Assembly: GCA_910577575.1 (NCBI GenBank) | Contig: CAJTOG010000005.1 | Coordinates: forward strand, 13,759-77,758 | Reading direction: 5' to 3' | Length of the DNA: 64,000 nt | Source of the DNA: an uncultured Ruminococcus sp. | GTDB taxonomy: Bacteria > Bacillota > Clostridia > Oscillospirales > Ruminococcaceae | In this document: positions 52,744 to 63,226 of the stretch, piece after piece | Layout: every line of letters starts with the position of its first letter | Numbering within the stretch: position 1 is the stretch's first letter | Translations under genes and position numbers: made by a program | The notes under the pieces: generated by a model | What the model was told of the DNA's origin: nothing | Seen by the model: the letters and a program-made list of their open reading frames with translations, nothing else | The model's database searches: none

Positions 52744-55700
52744 TTATGCAGTTTTTCTGCGTCTGCGTCTGTAGTAAATAATACCCAAAAGACTTCCGCT
52801 GATTATAAGAATACCTGTAACATGATAAGGTTTTGTACCTGTTCCGCCTGTTGACGGCATTTCTACACCTTCCGGAGTTTCTCTGTAATTATAAATTTCA
52901 GCCATGCTGTCACCGGGCTTTGAAGCATTGATAGCATAAACAGTCTCATTGTCGCCGTCACTGAATGCATACAAAGGAGTGTAACCGTTCGGCGAATCAA
53001 TCTCTGCTATCCAGTAATAATAAGGATTGCCATTTTCATCATAAACATCAAGACCATCAAATGTCAACGTTCTGTTGAAATCGCCTTTACCGCCGTCAAA
53101 TGTAACAGTTTTGCCGTTAACTCTATAAGCTTCAAACGGGTCAGCCTGTTCTGCATATGTTGATGCAGAATAAAATCTTGCGGAACGCTTCATATAGTTT
53201 GCAGGAACTATTTCGTCATACTGGAATTTACAGCTTTCAACTGTCCAACAATCATTGTTTGAATATACTTCAATACAATCTATTGATGTAGCATTTATAA
53301 AATCAATTGTAACTTCCATACCATTACAAGTTACGTTGCAAATACCAGAGTTATTATTATAACTTAAACCTAAAACAGCACCATCATTAGAATATATACC
53401 TGTTTCATTTTGTTTGAATTTAATAATATACATAGACCAACTGTTACTTGTTGAACTCATTTGCATGGTTATCTTTTGCACTTTTTTAGCCGAATCTGCT
53501 TTTATCTCATATGATTTACCGGCTTCCATCTTAATTGAACCTTTTACTACATTAATTGAAATTTCTTTTGAAACACCATCATCACGAGTTACTTTAATCC
53601 TTGTTGTTCCTTCTGAAATGCCCTTAACAGTAATAGTACCGTCATTATTATTAATAACATCTGCTATATTAGAATCTAAAGATTCACAAGAAAACTCACC
53701 ATAATACGGATTAATAGTAAATCTGATTTCCTTATCAACAGCAACTTCACTGCTATCACCGGTGACATCAAAATTGTTAGGAAGAACAACATTTATATTA
53801 AGAGGAACTGTTAAACCGTTTGCTTTGACATTGATTGTATAGTTACCCAAAACGGTCGCTGTAAGTTTATTACCGTCAATAGTTATATTTTTGTTGCTGC
53901 AATTAAATTCTGCATTGTCAACGTCAACGCCGCTATCTGTAACTTTAAGCGTATATTCTGTACCTGCTGTAACATTATAACAGCCATTAACAAACTCTGC
54001 ACCATCAACAGAAGCCGTCAGAGAAGAAACAGTTATATTAATTGTTTCAGTAGTTTTTCCGTCTGTTATCGCAACAGAAGTTTCTCCGTCACTGATACCA
54101 TTAATTTTAATTATGTTACCGTTCACTTCAACTGATGCAATACCTTCATCAAGACTCGACTTATCAATTGAAATACCTGATTTATTTGCAGTTATTTCAG
54201 TAATATTATCAACAGTCACAAGAACGTTTTCCGGAAGTGAAAGTTTCAATTCCAGTTTATCTGCTATATCAGACGGCATTTCAGTACTGCGGTAGAGCTG
54301 GACTGTAATACTGTCCTTAAGATGAGCATCATTTCCATCGCTCCATGTTTTATTGACGCTTATTGAAAACTGTCTTGTATTTGTAATTTCAACTGTTCCT
54401 GCATTTGTTCCGTCAGTCTTGGATTCAAAATCTGCCGGTTCTATCGGAGTTTTGGAATAACCGTCAATTTCAATTTCATCAATAGTATAGTAATAAAGAT
54501 TTCCGTTTGCATCACGGGCAGGTAAATCAGTATATTCCCATGTATCTTTTGTGCCTGATACATCTGTTGGGTTATCTGTAAGAACAGTTTCCCACTCGGA
54601 ATATGTTCCGTCAGCATTCTTAATACGTCTTTGCAGATAGAAGTTGTTTGGTAAAAGTGCGTGCTTATCTGCATCAGCTATCGCATCGTCGCCAACCCAT
54701 GTTTTATGGACACGTATTGAAGTTTTTTCTGTGTTACGCCTATTTACAACAGTTACAGGAGTATCACTTGCTGCCTGCTGTGCATTGTCTTCATAAGATA
54801 CTTTCCATACATTAGCAACAGCATCTGTTTCTTCAACTCCATAGATATACTTTCCATTACTGTCTCCTACAGGAACATCTATAGCCTTTGTCCACGAACC
54901 ATCTGAATTAATAGTAAACTTTGCTATATCAGGGTCTTTATCGTCAGTTGTAAAAGAGCCGTCTGTTTTAAGGTATTCTATGTAGTAAGATTTTATAGAT
55001 TTACCATAAGCTTCAGCTATTTTATCCCAACCGGCTGCATTTGGATGACAACCATCATCCTGAAGATATTTATCTGTGATAATTTCATTAATGTCAACTA
55101 AATAAATATTCGGGTCAGCATCAGCAATTTCTCTTACCGCTTCATTTGCATAAGAGATAATATTTTTACATTCTGTTTCCCAATCCTTCAATACTGTGGC
55201 ATCATTACTATAAGGATAATTCCACCACCATTTTCCGCCTTCTGTAGCTTCTGTGCTGTTTTTAAGCCATTTGAAATCTGGAATTGTGCCAAGGAAAATA
55301 ATCGGATTCTTACCGCTATTCTCTTTAAGATTATCAATCAGAGTAGCATAGCTTTCTTTTATTGCTCTTTTAACTGTATCCTTATCAGCACTTTTTATAC
55401 CGCTGCCCTGATGAACATCATTAGTTCCACCAAGCAGACAAATAACATCTGCTCCTTGTACATTAGTATTGAATGCACTGATTTGTGCACTGTTCTGACC
55501 GAGATTTGTAATCGAATTACCTTTAAGTTTGAATCCGGCTGATGTCAATGCCTTTGCTAAATCCAGAGGATAAGCATCGTTTGTGGTCTGATAACCATAA
55601 GTGATAGAATCACCTACAGCCATAACACTCACTTCATTTTCCGGAATAATGTTTTTATAAACTCTGACTTTGACTTCGTTTGGAATTTCATTGTCTGGAA

Positions 55701-58700
55701 GCGGAGTTACACCGTCTTCATCAACCCACTGTTTCTGAACAACAATAGCATTACGTGTATTTTTAATAGTATAGTCATACATTGTATTGCTGGCTGAACT
55801 GCTGTCCAAATATGATGCTGTATACTTGCTTTCTGCTCCTGATTCTGAAAGGTTTATACTTTTTTCAAAAACATAGTAATAGTAAGAATCACCGTTCTCA
55901 ACAGGATTGCCTTCTTCATCAAGTTCGCTCATCGGAAGTCCGGTCCATGAATAAGTCCAATCGGTTACTTCGTCATCATTGTGTTTAAGGATAACTGTTT
56001 CAATCGGTTCTATACCGGATATAGCATTCTGAATAGTAGCATTATTAAGATTGTCAAGTTTCTTGTTCAGGCGATAAAGTGCAACTTCAACTGAATCATT
56101 AACATGAACTGCTGAACCGTCACTCCACTGCTTTCTGACAGATACAGTTACATCTGTTGCATTGATGTTCTTGTTTGTAACAGTAATTTCACCTGTGAGC
56201 TGATTAATATTGAAAACACAACTTACAACATAATCATCTCCAAGCTCAGGAGTCTCAACAGCTTCAAACGATACGTACTTACTCAGGTCTGCTTCAGCAA
56301 TAAGGTCTGTAATATCTGAACGCCAGTTGTTTCCGCTTGTAAGTTTTACATTTTCAGCAACGGGATTTTCACTTCTTACGCCATTACGGTCAACACCATA
56401 TATGCTTATAGTAATTTCACTGACAGGTGCTGACATGGTTTTGCCTTTTGAATTCTTCCATTCTTTTATAAGATATAGTTTCTGTGAGTTTTTAATTGTA
56501 ACAATACCGTCATCATTTACAGCATTGCCAACATAAATCGGAAGATATCCACCTTCTTCAGAATCTGACAGGAATTTTCCTGATTTTTCATCAAGAATAT
56601 AAGTTATTCCGTTGACTGTATAAGCTGTTTCTTTCACATAGTAATAAATAGGTTTACTGTTCTTGCCGTTCGGCAGATTATTCCAGATGTTACCGTTAAG
56701 CTCACTTATTTTTATATTTTTTACGGACGTAAATGAGCTGTCCATAATTCCCAAATCATCAGCATTTGCAGGAATTGCATTATCAGGCATACCTGAAGCA
56801 GTCTTTTTATAAGACCAGTAAAGTTCTACAGTAACAGAATCATTATCATGATTAGCATTGTCGTCGCCGTACCATTCCTTAGAAATACCTATATCAATAA
56901 GCTTACTGTTCGGAATTTCGATATCATCGCCTGACCTTATCTGAATTATATTTGATTCTGAAACATTATTTGGAATCTGAACAGATGAAATATTGCTGTT
57001 GTATGCAAAATAATGTGTTGAAACGTAGTTTGTCAGGAATTTTGTATAATCTGTTCCATCAAGGATTGTAGTACCGTTATTAAGATAATCAATAATAAGC
57101 TGACGGAATTTTTCACCATTTTCATCATTCGGTATTAAGTTTGAACCTTCGTAGCCTTTCGGAACTGAAACCTCAATAAGCTTATAAAGAATATCCTGCT
57201 CAATCGCAACTTCCTTTGCGGGATTTACATTAATATCGCCCGCATTTTCATCAATCTTACTTCCCTGCATACCTGTTTCAGACCATGTAATTGCTCCACC
57301 ATTCTGGGCGTCAACCGATTTTGCAAAATACCATAAACCATTTTCATACTTAGCCATAAGGAAAGTAGCATCAAGACTGTTTATGCTGTAGTTGCCTACA
57401 TTGACTTTTTTGATTTTAGGTCTGCTGTTTGTTGAAACTGTACCACTTGAACGTGAGATTCTGTATTTATCATCTCTTTTTGTATCTTCAGCAGTTGCAC
57501 TGTCTGAAATCAGCTTTGCTCTGTTATGGAATGCAATTTCGTGACCTGTAGGCGGAACATATCCGGGTTTCATTGTATCAAGCTTGCCGTTTACTACAAC
57601 TGAACTCTTACATCCATTCAAAACAGACGGTGTATTTTCATTTGCTATAATTTTATACGTATACTGTATTTCAATATGCATTTCATCAGGGATTGAAAGT
57701 TCAAGAAGTGCCGCACCATCATTTGTTGATTTTCCACTTGCAAACTTCATTGTGTATTCATTCTGCTTAAGCTCTGTCTTTACGCCATTTTCATCAACTT
57801 TATATAGTTTAAGACGTGTCATGAGAATATCAACAAGTTTTGAACCCTCTGTTATTTTATTATGACACGTATCCGTATAGCTGTCTGTATCGAAAATATC
57901 CCTTATATCAATTGTATTTCCGTTTGAAAGATTCTTGCCTTCCGGATTCACATCAAGAGTATACTGTACATATCCGGGAATAAGTGACTTTTTATAGTCC
58001 TTTACCAGAAGATTTGACGGAGCTTTGATTGTAATTGAAGCATAATCGTTCTCTTTTGTTTCAATTCCAGGTGTTTTATCAGATTCCTGATTTATTTTAA
58101 AAATTTTGTTGCTGAATGTAAAATTACCCTTTACAAGTTTTTCTTCTAATTTACTGCACTCAACTTTAACACTGTATGCAATATAAAATTTCTCCCAAGA
58201 CTTGGGCTTATTAAAATAAACAGCATGATTTTCCTTGTCATAGTAGAAATGTTCTCCGGATTCATAATTACTCCAAATTGCTTCTACACTGTCTTCAGCT
58301 ATCAAATAGTTACCAAAAGTAGATTGATACCATACCATAATTGGAGCTACAATATAACCGCCTTCATCTGAATGATTACTACTATTCATAATTGTTCTCA
58401 AGGAAGGAATAATTGAATCTTTATTCGAAGCAAAGCTTTCTTGTTGACAATTGCTATTATAAATTAATTCAAAATCTTCCGGAAGATAATCAACAACAGG
58501 ATAAGTTAAACCATTTGTTCCTCCAGAACCTTCAATTATATATGTGAAAACATAATAATCCTTTTTTTCACCGTTTTCATTCTCTAATTTCTTCTTATAC
58601 TGACTTAAATCATCTCTCTGAATAGATTCTACTTCACTGCAACTTGAATTATAAGCAGTCTTTTTAATACCAATATCTTGTTTAAAAGTATTCTTTATTT

Positions 58701-61700
58701 TGTTTCCTTCATAACTGATTGAATATTTACCCTCTGATACTTCAAATGATTTTGCGTCAGCAGGAATATCCTTTCTGTTTCCGTCCTTATCCGTGTATGC
58801 AGATTCACGGAAACGATACATTATTTCATTCCAGCTTATACTGCCGTCTTCATTTTTGATATACTCATACTTTGGTAAATTTTTTAATGCAGTACCATTC
58901 CATAAAACATCACTGATTGCGTTTTCACTTGTCAGACTAACAGTAACAGGATTTCCGGAATTATCAATAGTTACATTTCCTGAATCATCTACTGTTCCTT
59001 TTACTTCCGTCCAGTTTTCATCTTTTAAAAGTTTTCTTTCCAGAACAAATTCAACTTCTTTTGGTCTGTTATTGTCCTTGAATTCAACTCCGTTTTCATC
59101 AGTTCCGCTATATCCGGAATCGCCAGACCATTCTTTTTCGAGAGCAATCTCAGTATTTTCAAAAATCGCAGAGTTTGTAATCTTATAACCGTCTGCTGCA
59201 TTTCCTGAACGAATCCAGCTATAAACCTGACCTTCCGAATCCATATATCTGTCGCCTTTAATTACGACACTCTCTTTACCTTTTTCCTTGAAAGCAATTT
59301 CAGAAACGTCATAATGATAAATTGTTAATTGACCGTTTACAATTTCCTGATTAGGCAAATTATTCCATGTATACTGCCAGTTTTTTTCTGAAGTAAGCTC
59401 TATTTCATCACCATAAGGCTCATTGTTTCTCCTGAGCTGAACAGTAACACTGTCAAACTTTGACTTTATATCTTCGCTTCCCCATTCTTTAGTTACGCTG
59501 ATACTTGTATTTTCTGTTTTAACAAATTTATTTGTAACAGTAACCGTACCAGAGCTGTTTATTTCATTGTTGCTGTATGTTACATTATAATAACCGTCAT
59601 CAAAAATAATTTTGTTATTATCTACAGCTTTGCCGTCGCATTCAATTTCTACAATTCTATAATAAATATTAGCATTATTATATTTATCTGGAAGTTTTTC
59701 AAATTTATGTTCCCATCTGCTTTCTGAATTAAGTTCAGCAGTAACTTCTGGCAAACTTGTATCAGAGTTATTGAGGTCCACTATATATTCATTGGAATTA
59801 ATCTTTACGGGTCTCCATGTCCAGTCTTGTTCTGTGCGATATTCAAGTCTTACTTTAACATTGCTGCCCGTTTTACCGTTCCATTCCTTTTTAGCAGTAA
59901 TATTAATAAATTTTTTCAATGTATTGGTAGCATATATATAATTTCCGTTACCGCCGTAAGTTATTGTATATATACCGTCGTCTGTTTCAAAAGTATCGCC
60001 GTTAACACTTAAATTTCCGAACTTATATTCTTCAAGCTGATACTGATACTGAACAACAGTACCGTTTATTTCCTGAGACTGACGGAGTCCACTTATTGTG
60101 TTGTTCCACTGATTGTTATTTGATTTTATTTCAACATTGTAATCATTTGCAGAATTATAATCTGAATCCGTATTATAGATAAATTTATCGCCATTCTGCT
60201 TAACATAATTCCATGTTTTACCGTTATCTGTACTATACTTCAGCTTAAAAGTAACGCTGTCCGGTTTTGTATAAACGTTGCTGCTCCAGTTTTTAGACAC
60301 ATTAAGCGTCATTGTCTGATTAGCATCTTTTCTTGTTATATTACCGCCGGAAACAGGACCAATATTACCGTTTTCGCCAAATTTACCATTGTTTTTAAAT
60401 TCATAGTTTACATAATCAGAACCGATGGTTGCTTTTGTATCATATGTGATTTTTACAAAGTTATACTTATTCTGTGAATCAAAATCATCTTTGAATTTAA
60501 GAGTAAATCCGCCGTCAACAGAATTAATTTCATATTCAGATGAATTCACCAGCTCATAACTTGTGCCGTCATGACTTGCCATAACCTTTATAGAATCTAC
60601 ATCGGCTGTATGTCCTGCACCATTTGTTGCACTTGGTTTATCCTCATATGTTTTTCCTGCAAATTTATCATCAAGAGTAAGAAGTGCTTCCCAGCTCAAT
60701 GTCTGTGTTGGAATATCAGCAGAGCCGACAACAGTTGTTGCCAGAGGAGAACATTTCAAATTCTTCTGAGCAGTGCTTCTTGCTGTAACATTTATATTTG
60801 CAGTAGCGGTTGCAACTGTAGAAGTTCCCGGACCGCCGCCTACTGAGTTTACAACAGTAGTACCCTTTACAATATCTTCAACAGGAACATCTGTTTCATA
60901 TTCAAATATAACCTTGTCAATATCTCCGGCAGGGTCATTGATTATGTAGGCATTGCCTTCCTTGGTCACATAGTTTCCGCCGTTTACAGAATGATTGTTC
61001 TTAAAATACTTTATATTGACATTATCTGTAAATTTCTCATCAATTATTTTATAATTCTTGAATTTATAACCATTTTCTGCTGTAACAGTAACATTCCATT
61101 TAATTTTGTGACTATTTGCATCATATGAACCGTTTTTATTGAGTTTAATAAGTTCTGATTCACTTTCATATTCAATAGATTCAGGGTCCTTGTCGCCTGT
61201 CGGTGTTCCGTCAGGATATTTCAATTCAGCAGTATTATTATATGTTCCTGCAACTGCATCTGTTTCATATGTTATAATTATATTATTTGCATTACCTATG
61301 CCTGAAAGTTTCCAATCATTATTACCAGTTGAAATGATTTGTCCACCTGATGGCTGTATAATTGTCATGCTGTCAATATTAGTTGCATTGTCAATAATAT
61401 CATTGAGAATATAGCCGTCAAAATTAACGCCGTAATTATTTTTTATGTTAATCTGCCATTTGATTTTTCCGTTTTCATAATCAGAATAATCAGCAACACC
61501 TGTTTTCGTAATATCAAACGGGTTACTTAAATAAGAATTATTATTTCCTGATATTTCTTTCTCAGAATCATTTTTCTTGATAAAAAATTCATTATTGACG
61601 ATACCTGCTTTAAGCTGTTCATCAGTAATTTTTGTTTTATATGTAATTCTTACATCATTTGTACCGATTAATGACCATTGTCCGTTATTATAAAATTCTG

Positions 61701-62604
61701 GCGGATTTACGTCTAAAATTATAGGTGTTATATTTTCATTTTCGTTATATGACAGAATATCACTTACATTATACTGTGACAAATCAGCACCGTTGCTTTT
61801 AATATCAACAGTCCATGAAATAGTTCCGTCAGAGTTTACATTTCCCTGGCCTTTTGATACTTCAGGAAACTTATCTTTGAATTTAACAGTAATTTCCTCT
61901 CCCGCAACAGTAACTTTTTTATCACCATCTTCGCTTTCGCTGCGGGATACTTCACCGGAAAACGTAAGACTTCCTATCAAAGAACCGTCATTAGTCTCTG
62001 CCAATAAATATTGTTTATATTCATCGGTAAATTTAATACAGATAAAATTACCGATAATTTCAAATTTACCTGCTTCCTCATTACCTGTCTCAGCAGAATA
62101 TTTAGTATCAAAAATAGCACTTATTTTGCTATCGTTATCAAGAATAAAAGTTGGATTATCAATGCCTGATATTTCAAAATAAAGATTATACTTATCATTA
62201 TCCAAATTAAATCTGCTTTTATCAGAATTAGCATTAAAAGTATAATTCAAATTAAATTCCAAGCTTACAGAATCGCTGTCAAATTCAGTATCTGGTGTTA
62301 CAGGATTAGCATCTATAGATAAACTTACATTATGAGTATCAGCATCTGCAATATTCTGAACTCCTGAAATATCTGCCTGGCCCGATGGTTCTCCCTCATT
62401 TTTTTCATTATTTTCGCCCAAAATTCCCAACAATCCTACAGCTGCAAGCGGAGAATTTTCAATAGTCATGCTTATAGCGGGAGTAACAAGACTCATCACA
62501 ACCGTCAGTGCAACCATGAAAGAAAGAAGTGCCATAAATGAAGACTTACGCTTTCTGGACTTATATTTATTGAGATATTCTTGTACTTTTCGGTTGATAT
62601 TCAT
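52744..62604 (-). CDS. Giant MPSTG-anchored Cna-B adhesin with embedded SGNH hydrolase
   Basis: 3286 aa. A long signal peptide (residues 1-48, ending VTPAISMT) precedes several adhesin-type Ig-like domains (about 90-770), then about a dozen Cna-B domains recognisable by repeated V/I-x-K-x-W at the start and YYY-x-V/I-x-E near the end. A full SGNH hydrolase (about 2326-2540) interrupts one Cna-B: GDSITYG, GGTNDVHQG and DDGCHPNAAGW are all present. A block of Ig-like (Big_2-like) domains plus a beta-sandwich (about 2780-3140) interrupts the last one. The C-terminus is MPSTGG, a membrane helix and an Arg-rich tail. It is a probable pilus-tip or stand-alone adhesin, with AGGAGG before the ATG and its own promoter. 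Confidence 0.88.
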   Translation of the reverse strand: MNINRKVQEYLNKYKSRKRKSSFMALLSFMVALTVVMSLVTPAISMTIENSPLAAVGLLGILGENNEKNEGEPSGQADISGVQNIADADTHNVSLSIDANPVTPDTEFDSDSVSLEFNLNYTFNANSDKSRFNLDNDKYNLYFEISGIDNPTFILDNDSKISAIFDTKYSAETGNEEAGKFEIIGNFICIKFTDEYKQYLLAETNDGSLIGSLTFSGEVSRSESEDGDKKVTVAGEEITVKFKDKFPEVSKGQGNVNSDGTISWTVDIKSNGADLSQYNVSDILSYNENENITPIILDVNPPEFYNNGQWSLIGTNDVRITYKTKITDEQLKAGIVNNEFFIKKNDSEKEISGNNNSYLSNPFDITKTGVADYSDYENGKIKWQINIKNNYGVNFDGYILNDIIDNATNIDSMTIIQPSGGQIISTGNNDWKLSGIGNANNIIITYETDAVAGTYNNTAELKYPDGTPTGDKDPESIEYESESELIKLNKNGSYDANSHKIKWNVTVTAENGYKFKNYKIIDEKFTDNVNIKYFKNNHSVNGGNYVTKEGNAYIINDPAGDIDKVIFEYETDVPVEDIVKGTTVVNSVGGGPGTSTVATATANINVTARSTAQKNLKCSPLATTVVGSADIPTQTLSWEALLTLDDKFAGKTYEDKPSATNGAGHTADVDSIKVMASHDGTSYELVNSSEYEINSVDGGFTLKFKDDFDSQNKYNFVKITYDTKATIGSDYVNYEFKNNGKFGENGNIGPVSGGNITRKDANQTMTLNVSKNWSSNVYTKPDSVTFKLKYSTDNGKTWNYVKQNGDKFIYNTDSDYNSANDYNVEIKSNNNQWNNTISGLRQSQEINGTVVQYQYQLEEYKFGNLSVNGDTFETDDGIYTITYGGNGNYIYATNTLKKFINITAKKEWNGKTGSNVKVRLEYRTEQDWTWRPVKINSNEYIVDLNNSDTSLPEVTAELNSESRWEHKFEKLPDKYNNANIYYRIVEIECDGKAVDNNKIIFDDGYYNVTYSNNEINSSGTVTVTNKFVKTENTSISVTKEWGSEDIKSKFDSVTVQLRRNNEPYGDEIELTSEKNWQYTWNNLPNQEIVNGQLTIYHYDVSEIAFKEKGKESVVIKGDRYMDSEGQVYSWIRSGNAADGYKITNSAIFENTEIALEKEWSGDSGYSGTDENGVEFKDNNRPKEVEFVLERKLLKDENWTEVKGTVDDSGNVTIDNSGNPVTVSLTSENAISDVLWNGTALKNLPKYEYIKNEDGSISWNEIMYRFRESAYTDKDGNRKDIPADAKSFEVSEGKYSISYEGNKIKNTFKQDIGIKKTAYNSSCSEVESIQRDDLSQYKKKLENENGEKKDYYVFTYIIEGSGGTNGLTYPVVDYLPEDFELIYNSNCQQESFASNKDSIIPSLRTIMNSSNHSDEGGYIVAPIMVWYQSTFGNYLIAEDSVEAIWSNYESGEHFYYDKENHAVYFNKPKSWEKFYIAYSVKVECSKLEEKLVKGNFTFSNKIFKINQESDKTPGIETKENDYASITIKAPSNLLVKDYKKSLIPGYVQYTLDVNPEGKNLSNGNTIDIRDIFDTDSYTDTCHNKITEGSKLVDILMTRLKLYKVDENGVKTELKQNEYTMKFASGKSTNDGAALLELSIPDEMHIEIQYTYKIIANENTPSVLNGCKSSVVVNGKLDTMKPGYVPPTGHEIAFHNRAKLISDSATAEDTKRDDKYRISRSSGTVSTNSRPKIKKVNVGNYSINSLDATFLMAKYENGLWYFAKSVDAQNGGAITWSETGMQGSKIDENAGDINVNPAKEVAIEQDILYKLIEVSVPKGYEGSNLIPNDENGEKFRQLIIDYLNNGTTILDGTDYTKFLTNYVSTHYFAYNSNISSVQIPNNVSESNIIQIRSGDDIEIPNSKLIDIGISKEWYGDDNANHDNDSVTVELYWSYKKTASGMPDNAIPANADDLGIMDSSFTSVKNIKISELNGNIWNNLPNGKNSKPIYYYVKETAYTVNGITYILDEKSGKFLSDSEEGGYLPIYVGNAVNDDGIVTIKNSQKLYLIKEWKNSKGKTMSAPVSEITISIYGVDRNGVRSENPVAENVKLTSGNNWRSDITDLIAEADLSKYVSFEAVETPELGDDYVVSCVFNINQLTGEITVTNKNINATDVTVSVRKQWSDGSAVHVNDSVEVALYRLNKKLDNLNNATIQNAISGIEPIETVILKHNDDEVTDWTYSWTGLPMSELDEEGNPVENGDSYYYYVFEKSINLSESGAESKYTASYLDSSSASNTMYDYTIKNTRNAIVVQKQWVDEDGVTPLPDNEIPNEVKVRVYKNIIPENEVSVMAVGDSITYGYQTTNDAYPLDLAKALTSAGFKLKGNSITNLGQNSAQISAFNTNVQGADVICLLGGTNDVHQGSGIKSADKDTVKRAIKESYATLIDNLKENSGKNPIIFLGTIPDFKWLKNSTEATEGGKWWWNYPYSNDATVLKDWETECKNIISYANEAVREIADADPNIYLVDINEIITDKYLQDDGCHPNAAGWDKIAEAYGKSIKSYYIEYLKTDGSFTTDDKDPDIAKFTINSDGSWTKAIDVPVGDSNGKYIYGVEETDAVANVWKVSYEDNAQQAASDTPVTVVNRRNTEKTSIRVHKTWVGDDAIADADKHALLPNNFYLQRRIKNADGTYSEWETVLTDNPTDVSGTKDTWEYTDLPARDANGNLYYYTIDEIEIDGYSKTPIEPADFESKTDGTNAGTVEITNTRQFSISVNKTWSDGNDAHLKDSITVQLYRSTEMPSDIADKLELKLSLPENVLVTVDNITEITANKSGISIDKSSLDEGIASVEVNGNIIKINGISDGETSVAITDGKTTETINITVSSLTASVDGAEFVNGCYNVTAGTEYTLKVTDSGVDVDNAEFNCSNKNITIDGNKLTATVLGNYTINVKANGLTVPLNINVVLPNNFDVTGDSSEVAVDKEIRFTINPYYGEFSCESLDSNIADVINNNDGTITVKGISEGTTRIKVTRDDGVSKEISINVVKGSIKMEAGKSYEIKADSAKKVQKITMQMSSTSNSWSMYIIKFKQNETGIYSNDGAVLGLSYNNNSGICNVTCNGMEVTIDFINATSIDCIEVYSNNDCWTVESCKFQYDEIVPANYMKRSARFYSASTYAEQADPFEAYRVNGKTVTFDGGKGDFNRTLTFDGLDVYDENGNPYYYWIAEIDSPNGYTPLYAFSDGDNETVYAINASKPGDSMAEIYNYRETPEGVEMPSTGGTGTKPYHVTGILIISGSLLGIIYYRRRRRKTA

Positions 62605-62665
62605 AAAAAAACCTCCTCATAATTATTGTATCTATTTAAAATATTAAAAAAGTTTTATCGTATTT

Positions 62666-62694
62666 ATTATATCTTCTTTATTATATAAAGTCAA
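62666..62694 (-). promoter_or_regulatory. Promoter of the giant adhesin gene
   Basis: Minus-strand TTGACT (62694-62689), 17 bases, TATAAT (62671-62666), with a leader of about 55 bases ending in GAGGAGG. Confidence 0.82.
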
Positions 62695-62824
62695 TATTTT
62701 AAAAGAAATTTTGTATACATAAACAATTTTTGAAAAGGTTTAGTGTACAGTTTTCACAAGCATCCTTGTTCACCCATTAAACTTTTATATGATTTGTACA
62801 CAACATCATATTTACATTTATAAC

Positions 62825-62862
62825 AAAAAAACAGAGAAAATAACCCCTTACTCTCTCTGTTT
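62825..62862 (-). terminator. tRNA-Trp terminator
   Basis: On the minus strand, AAACAGAGA pairs with TCTCTGTTT around a long loop and runs on into T residues, starting just after the encoded CCA of tRNA-Trp. Confidence 0.72.
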
Positions 62863-62866
62863 AAAA

Positions 62867-62942
62867 TGGCAGGGGCAGAAGGACTTGAACCCTCGGCACG
62901 TGGTTTTGGAGACCACTGCTCTACCAACTGAGCTATACCCCT
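62867..62942 (-). tRNA. tRNA-Trp(CCA)
   Basis: Cloverleaf: acceptor AGGGGTA/TGCCCCT, D arm GCTC...GAGC, anticodon stem GTGGT/ACCAC around CTCCAAA (anticodon CCA), T arm GAGGG-TTCAAGT-CCTTC, discriminator G, encoded CCA. It has its own promoter at 62971-62999. Confidence 0.95.
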
Positions 62943-62970
62943 ATATTTTATCTCTCTCATTACAATATAC

Positions 62971-62999
62971 ATTATATCATAAAAGTTTTAAAATGTCAA
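62971..62999 (-). promoter_or_regulatory. tRNA-Trp promoter
   Basis: Minus-strand TTGACA (62999-62994), 17 bases, TATAAT (62976-62971), with TGA before the -10. Confidence 0.86.
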
Positions 63000-63039
63000 T
63001 AGAAAAAAATAATTTTTATTTTTTAACTTAATATCAACA

Positions 63040-63074
63040 AAAAATACCGCAAGCCTTTGACTTTTGGTATTTTT
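63040..63074. terminator. Symmetrical hairpin with T-runs, possible second terminator
   Basis: AAAAATACC (63040-63048) and GGTATTTTT (63066-63074) form a 9-bp stem with a 17-base loop. It can act on either strand. Upstream on the minus strand it would back up the terminator of the Spo0A-like gene. The rest of the 63000-63226 gap holds nothing else I can support. Confidence 0.5.
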
Positions 63075-63186
63075 ATTATTTATTCTGCAAACTTTTTATA
63101 AAAGCATCTATAAAATAATAGTTTCTTATATTATTCTCAGGACTGACGATGTTACAGCACTGCCGGTTTTCAACTTTTTTATTAAT

Positions 63187-63217
63187 AAAAAACACTGTTC
63201 TAATACAGTGCTTTTTT
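63187..63217 (-). terminator. Terminator of the Spo0A-like gene
   Basis: The stem CACTGT / ACAGTG (63193-63198 with 63205-63210) is flanked by A- and T-runs on both sides, nine bases after the stop codon. Confidence 0.78.
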
Positions 63218-63226
63218 AAAATTATA

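Noticed and set aside
53414..62182. Many open frames antisense to the giant adhesin
   Set aside because: They follow from the codon bias of a 10-kb Thr/Ser/Asn-rich gene. None has a ribosome site or recognisable domain.
62754..63031. Frames on both strands across tRNA-Trp
   Set aside because: Again translations of a tRNA gene, with no ribosome site.
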